A program made the position numbers and the translations under genes. Shown piece after piece: positions 23,615 to 31,600 of a stretch of DNA of 36,483 nucleotides. Positions within the stretch are counted from its first letter, which is position 1. The number at the start of each line of letters is the position of its first letter. The stretch spans positions 1 to 36,483 of the forward strand of contig JAFGON010000046.1 of NCBI GenBank assembly GCA_016926475.1, read 5' to 3'. Origin of the DNA: a candidate division WOR-3 bacterium (GTDB lineage Bacteria; SDB-A). Under the pieces are notes generated by a model. The model did not search any database. It had not been told where the DNA came from and saw nothing but the letters and a program-made list of their open reading frames with translations.

Positions 23615-26572
23615 TCACTCCAAAGGGGTTCCGACCACAAAAGGCCGATTAATTGATGTTTCTGAGCCGTCCGGCTTTTTGAAGGTGTAGTTAATAAAAT
23701 ATATCCCTATTGACGCTGAATTCCCATAATCTGTCAAGCCGTCCCATAGAATCAACTGAGGCCCGCTTGAAGTATTTTCGAGCAATGTTCTGACAAGCCT
23801 GCCTTCCATGTCAAATATGCGAAGCGCTATTCTTCCGCCCGTCGGAGAATTCAGGAAAATATTCAGAATCTCTCCCAAAGAGAAAGATATTGGATTTGGG
23901 TAAACGGTCATTTCCTGTTCTTCCGACACGGGACCAAAGTCGGCAATTTGAATATCCGGGATAATTCTCGGCAAAAGCTGGTAGCCTGAGGCGGGTGGAT
24001 TGTCGTATGTGTATTGACCGATTATTCCGCAGACATTGATTATTTGGCTTGTCTGGAGACCTGAAAGGTCTATTCCGGCGTCATCGTTGACTCTGACACT
24101 GATCAAAGTGCGACCGTTTCTTACAGTGAAATCTTTTCCGGATCCGCTCTGCTGAGGGAGCGTGACCACAACAGCATTTGAAACTCGGGCTAGTCTTCCT
24201 TCGACGGTTTCGTAAAGTCCCTGATTCGATACCAGGTCCAAAGTGTCCGGAAGCGGTCTTTGAAAACCGATTTTCAGAACAGAATCGGGAGAAGAATAGA
24301 CGATTTCTGTAACCCCGTTGTATTCCGTCACTACTCCCCTGACGACGACTTCAGTTCCGATTACAAATGAAACATTTCCTTCGTCTTCGGAAGAAAACAC
24401 GTTGACACCTCCCGAAGCGTCCTCAATCCAAAAAGAAGTTTTGGTCGTTGATCCGTTGAAGACGCTTGAAGGTCCTGTAACAACACCCGCCACGACTACA
24501 AACTCGCCCTGGTGCGCTGAGCTGTAACCTCCTGAATCAGGCGACTGCGCGTCGGATATAGTCATGACAGACCAGACTTCCGGAGAGTCGTATATTTCCT
24601 GGAGATAGAAAGGATCATCAAGGGCTGTTTTTGTCTTCAGCGTGAATTTTCCGAAAGAGCCTGGGGCTGTCACGTTTTTAAAGACAATCCCGCAGATGCT
24701 GTCCGGAGGAAGGGAGAGGCCGCTGACGAAAACAACGAATTTTCTTGTCACTCCGTCTCCAGCTATGGAGTCGACGAAACCGGATTGTCCAACTTCGACA
24801 TCTCCGACAGTTCCGCTCCAATGCCAAGCCGTGTCTGATAATTCAAAAGAAGCGAAATTAAGAGTGTCCATCTCGGCTTTTAATACTATGGTAATATCTC
24901 CGGTGGAAGATACCGGAACCGAGGAAAGGAAAGGTTCGGCGAAACCGCTTCCGTTACCGCCTTTTCTGATGTCGAAAAGGCCCCTCGGCATCAGTTGATA
25001 ACCTGATGTGTATGGGGATGAAGGGGAATACTGGGATACGACTCCGGTTATGGAAAAACCGTCTTCCGGGACAGGTTTGCCGGCAATGTCGGATGCTTCT
25101 ATTCGTAACTCGAAAGTTCCGGTTGGGTCTTGAATCGTCATATTCTGTCCGGTTTGGGGAAACACGGGAGACGTCCTCAGCAAATTATCTATTTTAACTA
25201 GCCGGCCTTCGAAATTTTCAACTCCACCGGTTCCCTCAAGAGAAAGCGTTGAGCAGGTGACAGTCAAAGGTTTTGGTTGTTGCGAGGGGTGAGGGCCAGA
25301 AACAATCGACGCAGGTGACAGTTCAGTCAGGCCGTTCCATTGGGTCACAGTCCCCTGAAAACTGGCGCTGTCTCCTATGGACAATCCTGACCCCGGGTTG
25401 TAAACGCATACTCCGGCGGTGTTGTCCTCAAGAAAATATTGTCCTCCCAATTCTCCCGCCACGGTCATAATTCCGGTGATGTTCACTGTCTCGCCGAGAA
25501 GAAGGGGAATTCCCTGGGAGTTGTTCTGCCGCAGAAGAGATATCGGTATCGTTCCGTCAGACCTGCTTACTAAAATTTCTGGAAAATCAGAAATAGGGGA
25601 TAGGGCAGTGTCTGATTGAGAACCTGTGAAAACTTGAAGAGTTTCGACTCCTGAAACCCGAGGCGTTACGTCTGCGAGATTCAGAGTGCCGTTGAAAATC
25701 TGGTTTACGCAAGCGTTTTCTATGGAGAGTGTGTCTCCAGCAATGGTTAAAACCGCGTTCAGAAAGCCTGCGCCGGAAAAGGTGTGCGATCCCGTAAAGT
25801 CAAAAGTTTCTGGAATAATGATTCTGACACTGTTTATCTGCCCGAAATCAGTCGAAAAACGGATTGATAGATTTTCCGGCACGCCCTCCAGGAGCTGGTT
25901 TGGATATAGAGTCACTTTTCCGATTCCGGAGAATGACCTGTAAATGTCAAAATCTCCCCTGGGCTCAAGTTTGAAATCGTCGTAAGAATAGTTTAGAATT
26001 CCTACGATTGCCGCGAGCGTATCGTTGAGAGACGGCATAGTGTAACTTGCTTCATCGTTAACCCTACAAGGGCCTGATCCGTCGTCAATTTCCCACTCTC
26101 CATAACCGAGGGTCGTGTCGGTGACGACAGGATTCATCACGCCGACAAGTACACCTTCGTACATTTCAGCGGTGTCTGGATTCGAAGTCGCCAAAGCGCT
26201 CGTATTGACTATTGTAGGAGCCGGCAGGTCGCACCCTGAAGCGAGAACGGTCAGAGACGACACGTACCCTATTTCAGTTTTACCCCAGTACTCGGTCACT
26301 GTTCCAGTCACCCTGATCGAATCTCCAGTGTTTACAGTGTAATAAGTGGAATAAATTAGAATTCCGCTGTAAGGACCCAATGAATCCTGAATGTATATCG
26401 GGTCGTTTGTGAATGTTCCGTTCTGGACTGTGACTATTCCTGAAGTCGTCACCACAGAACCGATATACTGTCCGGTCGAATCCGATTGAATCTCCCTGAT
26501 TCTGACGTCGGCAGATAAAGTAAAAACCCGCAGAACAAGGAAAATTAAAAAAAGACGGCGCATGTATGCCAT
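23615..26572 (-). CDS. large secreted protein with about six OB-fold domains and a FlgD/type-A sorting-like C-terminus
   Basis: A 985-residue protein with a signal peptide (about 1-21). Three homologous units lie at about 23-212, 350-537 and 682-877. Each holds two OB-fold-like halves: the first with GTVTEYWGKTEI, GTVTQWNGLTEL or GVVTEYNGVTEI, the second closing with LEPRGDFDI, YQLMPRGLFDI or YQLLPRIIPDI. Such OB-folds (YhcR/DUF5689 type) occur in secreted nucleases, but no nuclease domain is seen. Ig-like spacers separate the units. The last 98 residues (YPNP..., RIFDMEGRLVRTLL, WDGLTDYGNSASIGIYF) form a FlgD-like/type-A sorting domain. ATG preceded by AAGGAGG. Likely surface-exposed and nucleic-acid or ligand binding. 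Confidence 0.82.
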   Translation of the reverse strand: MAYMRRLFLIFLVLRVFTLSADVRIREIQSDSTGQYIGSVVTTSGIVTVQNGTFTNDPIYIQDSLGPYSGILIYSTYYTVNTGDSIRVTGTVTEYWGKTEIGYVSSLTVLASGCDLPAPTIVNTSALATSNPDTAEMYEGVLVGVMNPVVTDTTLGYGEWEIDDGSGPCRVNDEASYTMPSLNDTLAAIVGILNYSYDDFKLEPRGDFDIYRSFSGIGKVTLYPNQLLEGVPENLSIRFSTDFGQINSVRIIIPETFDFTGSHTFSGAGFLNAVLTIAGDTLSIENACVNQIFNGTLNLADVTPRVSGVETLQVFTGSQSDTALSPISDFPEILVSRSDGTIPISLLRQNNSQGIPLLLGETVNITGIMTVAGELGGQYFLEDNTAGVCVYNPGSGLSIGDSASFQGTVTQWNGLTELSPASIVSGPHPSQQPKPLTVTCSTLSLEGTGGVENFEGRLVKIDNLLRTSPVFPQTGQNMTIQDPTGTFELRIEASDIAGKPVPEDGFSITGVVSQYSPSSPYTSGYQLMPRGLFDIRKGGNGSGFAEPFLSSVPVSSTGDITIVLKAEMDTLNFASFELSDTAWHWSGTVGDVEVGQSGFVDSIAGDGVTRKFVVFVSGLSLPPDSICGIVFKNVTAPGSFGKFTLKTKTALDDPFYLQEIYDSPEVWSVMTISDAQSPDSGGYSSAHQGEFVVVAGVVTGPSSVFNGSTTKTSFWIEDASGGVNVFSSEDEGNVSFVIGTEVVVRGVVTEYNGVTEIVYSSPDSVLKIGFQRPLPDTLDLVSNQGLYETVEGRLARVSNAVVVTLPQQSGSGKDFTVRNGRTLISVRVNDDAGIDLSGLQTSQIINVCGIIGQYTYDNPPASGYQLLPRIIPDIQIADFGPVSEEQEMTVYPNPISFSLGEILNIFLNSPTGGRIALRIFDMEGRLVRTLLENTSSGPQLILWDGLTDYGNSASIGIYFINYTFKKPDGSETSINRPFVVGTPLE

Positions 26573-26593
26573 TAAAAGCCTCCTTTGAGATTT

Positions 26594-27184
26594 TTACTTT
26601 ATTTCGCTGACATTGTAGCCAGATTTATCGAATTTTCTGCCGCACTTCACGCATATGCAGGACTCATGCTTGTCTTTGTCAGTTGAAAATGTCAGGTTTG
26701 TTCCGCATTCACATATCCATCCCTTGATGCTTGCCGGAACACCCATGACAAGAGCATAGTCGGGCACGTCTTTGGTCACGACAGCTCCTGCTGCCACCAT
26801 TGCCCACTTACCGACTGTGTTGCCGCAGACTATTGTCGAGTTCGCTCCCAAAGTCGCCCCTTTTTTTACCTTGGTCGAGACCCATTTACCGCCTTTTGGG
26901 TAAGGGGCTCTCGGGTTGATGTCGTTTGTGAAAACCATCGAAGGTCCGGCGAAAACTCCGTCTTCGAGCGTTACCATGGCGTAGACGGAGACGTTGTTCT
27001 GAAGCTTCACCCCGTCGCCTAGAACGGCTTTGTCATCTACATAGCAGTTTTGGCTTATGGAACAATCTTTTCCTATAACTGCTCCGGATCTGATATGGCT
27101 GAAATGCCAGATTTTAGTCCCCTCGCCGATTTGTGCCCCTTCATCGACAACAGCTGTCTCGTGCGCGTAGTATTTTTTTTCCAA
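26594..27184 (-). CDS. WbpD/WlbB-type UDP-sugar N-acetyltransferase with zinc-ribbon tail
   Basis: A 196-residue left-handed beta-helix acetyltransferase. It reads almost like the WbpD/WlbB consensus: VVDEGAQIGEGTKIWHFSHI, NCYVDDKAVLGDGVKLQNNV, SVYAMVTLEDGVFAGPSMVF-TNDINPR, then GATLGANSTIVCG and GAVVTKDVPDYALVMGVPA. These enzymes acetylate the 3-amino group of a UDP-2-acetamido-3-amino glucuronic acid, a step to di-acetamido-uronic acid sugars of surface polysaccharides. Cysteines 158/160 and 178/181 form a likely zinc ribbon seen in many homologues. The TTG start has AAGGAG 7 bases upstream and lies 2 bases after the epimerase stop. Other Wbp enzymes are not in the window. Confidence 0.88.
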   Translation of the reverse strand: MEKKYYAHETAVVDEGAQIGEGTKIWHFSHIRSGAVIGKDCSISQNCYVDDKAVLGDGVKLQNNVSVYAMVTLEDGVFAGPSMVFTNDINPRAPYPKGGKWVSTKVKKGATLGANSTIVCGNTVGKWAMVAAGAVVTKDVPDYALVMGVPASIKGWICECGTNLTFSTDKDKHESCICVKCGRKFDKSGYNVSEIK

Positions 27185-27186
27185 CT

Positions 27187-28107
27187 CTAATCTCCTTTTG
27201 AGAGAAAATATTCAACCGTTTTCTTTAAGCCTTCTTCTAAAGAGGTGGTTGGTTCCCAGCCGAGGTCTTTTTTCGCCTTCGCGAAGCTGGCGACGCTTTT
27301 TTTAAGCTCTCCTGGTCTGGTGTCCATCAGAACAGGTTCAGGAATTTCTTTAAAAAATTTCCTCATCTCTCCAAACAATTCGGAGACAGAGGTCGCCACA
27401 CCGGTTGAAATATTGTAGGTTTCATGGGAACCTGCAATAAGGGCTTTCGAAACGGCTTTGACGACGTCTCCTACGAAGACATAATCCCTCTGAAGTTTTC
27501 CATGCCCGTAGAGGATCGATTGTTTTTTCGATATCATCTGATTGGCGAAAATAGCTACCACTCCGGCTTCCCCGTGAGGATCCTGCCTTGGTCCATAGAC
27601 GTTTGTGAAACGGAGGACAGTGAAGTCTATACCGAAATTGTGGGAGTATGACCTCAGGTAATGCTCTCCGGCGAGTTTCGAGACTCCGTATGGCGAGACG
27701 GGTACAGGAGGATTGTTTTCATCCGCTGGCGATTCTGTGTCGCCGTACATCACTCCTGCGGAAGAGACGAAGATAATTTTTTTCACCTCGGATTTAACAG
27801 CGGAATCGAGAAGGTTTAAAAGCCCTTGTATGTTTACTTTCATGTCAAACGCAGGGTCGGCGACGGATTTTCTGACGTCGATTTGAGCGGCGAAATGAAT
27901 GACGGTGTCGAATTTATTTTTGCCGAAAATCTGATCGAAATCGCAATCGATTATGTCAGCTGTTATCAGTTTCGCTTTTTTTGTCAGGTTTTCGATTTTA
28001 CCTGATGAAAGGTTGTCAACCACTAAAATTTCGTGCCCTGATTTTACCAATTCATCGCAAGTGTTGGACCCTATAAAGCCGGCTCCGCCGGTCACCAAAA
28101 TTTTCAT
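27187..28107 (-). CDS. NAD-dependent nucleotide-sugar epimerase/dehydratase (extended SDR, GalE-like)
   Basis: A 306-residue extended short-chain dehydrogenase. The NAD site is GGAGFIG at 7-13, the acidic end of beta-2 is D31 in VVDNLSSG, the active site has S115-S116 and Y140-GVSK144, and RFTNVYGPRQDPHGEAGVVAIF is the substrate-region phrase of UDP-glucose/UDP-GlcNAc 4-epimerases. All catalytic residues are present. ATG 28107 is chosen for its GAAGGAG 6 bases upstream and because the promoter at 28136-28164 would start transcription downstream of an earlier in-frame TTG. It is the first gene of the nine-gene operon and, with the acetyltransferase after it, probably makes an activated sugar for the cell surface. 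Confidence 0.92.
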   Translation of the reverse strand: MKILVTGGAGFIGSNTCDELVKSGHEILVVDNLSSGKIENLTKKAKLITADIIDCDFDQIFGKNKFDTVIHFAAQIDVRKSVADPAFDMKVNIQGLLNLLDSAVKSEVKKIIFVSSAGVMYGDTESPADENNPPVPVSPYGVSKLAGEHYLRSYSHNFGIDFTVLRFTNVYGPRQDPHGEAGVVAIFANQMISKKQSILYGHGKLQRDYVFVGDVVKAVSKALIAGSHETYNISTGVATSVSELFGEMRKFFKEIPEPVLMDTRPGELKKSVASFAKAKKDLGWEPTTSLEEGLKKTVEYFLSKGD

Positions 28108-28135
28108 GTTTTCTCCTTCTGTGTTTGAAAACTTC

Positions 28136-28164
28136 AAAATAAATTATCCTTTTCGTTCTGTCAA
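28136..28164 (-). promoter_or_regulatory. promoter of the nine-gene minus-strand operon
   Basis: On the minus strand a perfect TTGACA (28159-28164) is followed after 17 bp by TATTTT (28136-28141, 4 of 6). The transcript would start near 28129, giving a leader of about 22 nt to the ATG at 28107. No other comparable promoter was noticed in the operon's gene junctions. Confidence 0.6.
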
Positions 28165-28174
28165 GTTTATATCC

Positions 28175-28203
28175 TTGACAATGTTTTTCGTAAGATAGAA
28201 AAT
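28175..28203 (+). promoter_or_regulatory. promoter of the DUF1232 / signalling-protein operon
   Basis: A perfect TTGACA (28175-28180) is followed after 17 bp by GAAAAT (28198-28203, 4 of 6). It points away from the minus promoter; the two -35 boxes form TGTCAA-N10-TTGACA, a short dyad between divergent genes. Confidence 0.55.
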
Positions 28204-28223
28204 CAATTAAAAACGGGGGGTAT

Positions 28224-28616
28224 ATGGAAAATTCCAAATTTCAAGTCACCGAAGATTTTCTCAAAGAAAACTCTCAAAAAATCAAAGAAGAAGATCTGGA
28301 ACTAATCGTTGAGAAAGCCGACGACATAGAGGATAAGGTTAAAAAAAGCGGACCACTTTCGAGGTTTTACGAGGATATCAAACTTTCTCTTTCAATGATA
28401 AAGGACTACACCAGGGGCAAATACAAAGCAATTCCTTTCTGGGCTCTTTCTTCCGTTGCTTTCACGGTTCTTTATATACTGAACCCAGTCGACATTTTCG
28501 CCGATCCTGTCCCTTTTCTCGGGCTTATCGACGATGTGACGCTTATTGGCATCTGTCTTTACATGGTTGAAAAAGATCTGAAAAAATACAGAATCTGGAA
28601 ATCAAAATCTGAATAG
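28224..28616 (+). CDS. DUF1232 (YkvA-like) membrane protein
   Basis: A 130-residue protein with a charged helical N-terminal half and a C-terminal DUF1232 domain: IPFWALSSVAFTVLYILNPVDIF (about 70-92), then PVPFLGLIDDVTLIGICLYMV. The NPVDIFxDPVPFLGxIDD core is the family signature. DUF1232 proteins are small membrane proteins of unknown function. The ATG follows GGGGGG. The TAG stop touches the ATG of the giant kinase/GGDEF gene with no gap, so the two are co-translated and the DUF1232 protein could be a membrane partner or anchor of that soluble signalling protein. Confidence 0.9.
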   Translation: MENSKFQVTEDFLKENSQKIKEEDLELIVEKADDIEDKVKKSGPLSRFYEDIKLSLSMIKDYTRGKYKAIPFWALSSVAFTVLYILNPVDIFADPVPFLGLIDDVTLIGICLYMVEKDLKKYRIWKSKSE

Positions 28617-31600
28617 ATGAAGCTGATAAATCGCCGTTACAGGGTAGAAGGAGAAATCGGACAGGGGTCTTACGGCGTAATATACAAAGTCTCGGATCTT
28701 CAGGACGAAAAAAATCCTTCCAAAACACTGAAAATCTACAACACAGACAAATTGGTCAACCAGGATCTCGACGCTTTTAAAAACGAGTATTTCTACACCA
28801 AAAGCATTGATCTGCCCTGCGCAGTAAAAGCCCACACATTTGAAAAGATATACAACATTGACGGTTTTTCTTTTTACGGCAACTACTATTTTTACACAAT
28901 GAACTATATCAGAGGAAAGAACATTTCGTCGTTAAAGCTTTCGACAAAAAAAGAACGTTCTCTTTTGGCAGAAAGGCTTTTGTTCACCCTTAAGTGGCTT
29001 GAATCAAATGGTTTCGGTCACAGCGATTTACACCGGGAAAATATTTTGGTCGATGAGAATTCCCAGATAATCCTTTTGGATTTCATTCAACCAAAAATAA
29101 TTCAACTCGAAGAAGACGATTTAAAAGCTTTCATAAAAGAAATCACCGGACATGATTTAGCAAAGGCATTAATAGACCATCAAAAACTGAAGTTTAGAAA
29201 TATTTGCCCCAAAGCTTTTTTTGACTTTGTCAGAAAATATTACAGGATGAACATAGGGACTATTGGACATGTCAAAAGTCATTTTGACAGAGCTTTGACC
29301 CTTTCAGAAAAGGCAAAGATCTTCAGAATAAACGCAGTTAATTACAAAGATAATTATTACGATATACTCAATGGTTATTTTAAATCATACTCTGAAATCA
29401 ACGAATATTTTTACATAGAGCTCGATTTATCAAAAGATCCGCTCACTTATTTCAACGATTTTAGAAATCAGATGATGAAATCGCTCGATTTAAGGGGTAT
29501 TAAGTCTTCAGAAATCACAAAAGACGAGACGATTATAGACAAAGACTCAAAAGCCCTCGACCATATAATTTCATCTATTGAGAAACTGTCCTTATACGGC
29601 AAAGTCGCTGTCAGTTTCAAGGGTAATAACCGAAAAAACGAACTGACAGAGACAATCGAGGCTGTCGAAGAAAGATTCAAGGGTGAAGGTCTCTTGATTC
29701 TTACTCCGATATTGTCAGATTCTGGCAAATCAAGCGGATTCTATAATATTTGCGAACCTCCGGACAGCGACAAGTTTGAAAATTTTCTCAAGGAAAAAAT
29801 AAAGAATATCTTCTACGCTTTAGATGTTGACGACATAATAGACTACATGCGCAAAAATGGAAATTATGATATTTGCAGAATTCTTGAAAACGTTTTGAGA
29901 TCCAACAGGTCTTTGAAAAGCAGTTCAAGAACTCTGAATCTTATAAATAAAAACGCTTTAAACCGTATTTTTGAAGACAAATACCGCCGGATCAAAGATA
30001 GCACCGATTACGAATATTTTTTCAGCTATTTTGAATTGCTTAAAAGGCCTGTCGATATATCTTTGTTGAAATTGTTTTTGGGCGACGGGCCTGGAAAATC
30101 TCTGGATGAAATCATATATGACCTTCTCGGCTTAAACCTTTTGGCCTTTCAGCCAGGCGGAGCATTGGACTACTACGACCGGACCACCGAAGTGAAAGTC
30201 CGTTCATACTTTAAAAAAGAAGATTTCAAAAATAAGGCTTCTTACGACGTGATAAAGTATTTAGAGAAAAAAAACCTCAGGATTGACGAGGAAAAACTTC
30301 TTCTGAATTTATACTTTTCGACAAGTCAATTTTTTGAGTATTCACGTTTTCTGTTTTCCCATTTCATCGAACCATTCAGAAATTTAAACAGCATAGAGAA
30401 AATCGCCGAAGATTTTATTTATAAAATCGAATCCAAAAATCTCTTGAAATCAGTAAACCTTCCCCAGGGTCTGCCGAGAGAAACCATAAAATATATCTAC
30501 ATAAAATTGAAGAACAAGTTCGACCTATCTCGTAAGATCGAGAATCTTTTAGATTTTGTAGAAAAGGACCAACCCTGTGCATTTATCAAATACAACGTTC
30601 TGTTCGACGTATTCAGCCAATACCTGAACTCGGGGGACATGGAGAATTCAAAATCAATTTATGACGTTATTTCTGTCGAAAAGGAAAATTTGGGCAAGTA
30701 TCAGAACCTGGCATTTTTGATATATCGTGCAAAGTTCTACACTCTGTTTTCCGAGTTTGAAAAATCAATATCAGACCTGAGGGATTTTTTCCGTAATGTT
30801 CACAAGGAAAAGGATGACAAGACAAAGTATTTAACTTTGAAAGCTCTTGAAATATTGGCTGACCTCTACCATAAACAGGGAAAAATGCAAAAATTCGCGA
30901 ATACTATTAGAATTTTCCTTGAAAAGGCAAAAGTTGTATCGGACGAAAACGGGGATTTAAGCTACTTTTTCTCTGCAAATACAGATTATGCTTATTACCA
31001 TTTCAATTACGGCAAGAGGTCTGAAGCAAAGAAATATTTCCAAAAAGCCCTTGAACTCGCACAAACATACAAAGACTACAACGACCTGATTCTCGCTTCA
31101 AACAACCTCGCAGCAATCGAAAACGACACTAAAATCACCCTCGAATACCTGAGAGACGCGTTGAAGTATTCAAATATGATAGGGGAGAACGTATACATAT
31201 ACCTTGTTATTTCAAACATACTGTCTCTCAACATAGATCCTGTTAAAAAATACGGATTCATCAGGGATAATATGAGCATAATTCTGAACTGCAACACGGA
31301 CCATGAGATTTCTGTTAAATTCTGCCTTGATCTTTACTACTCTATCATTTGCATCTTGTTGTCACTTGACAAAAAAGAAGAATTGAGTTTTTTCTTTGAG
31401 AAATTGGAAAAAATCGAAATCGAAAAACAAAGAATGCCTGACGCTTTTCTGTTGAAGAAAATCGTTCAGACCTTCTATCAGATTAGTTTAAATGGCTATA
31501 AAAAAGATTACTTTAATATTTATTATAAATTATTGGATGAATTTAACGATATATACAACTATTCTATAATTGTTTATATGTATATCAACAGCCTTTTCTA

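Noticed and set aside
28108-28137. TTG start at 28137 for the epimerase
   Set aside because: It overlaps the -10 of the promoter; ATG 28107 has GAAGGAG and begins the Rossmann motif as usual.
28617-29300. Calling the kinase domain a plain pseudokinase
   Set aside because: Despite DFI for DFG, the glycine loop, lysine, catalytic D137, N142 and metal-binding D155 are present, so loss of activity is not shown.
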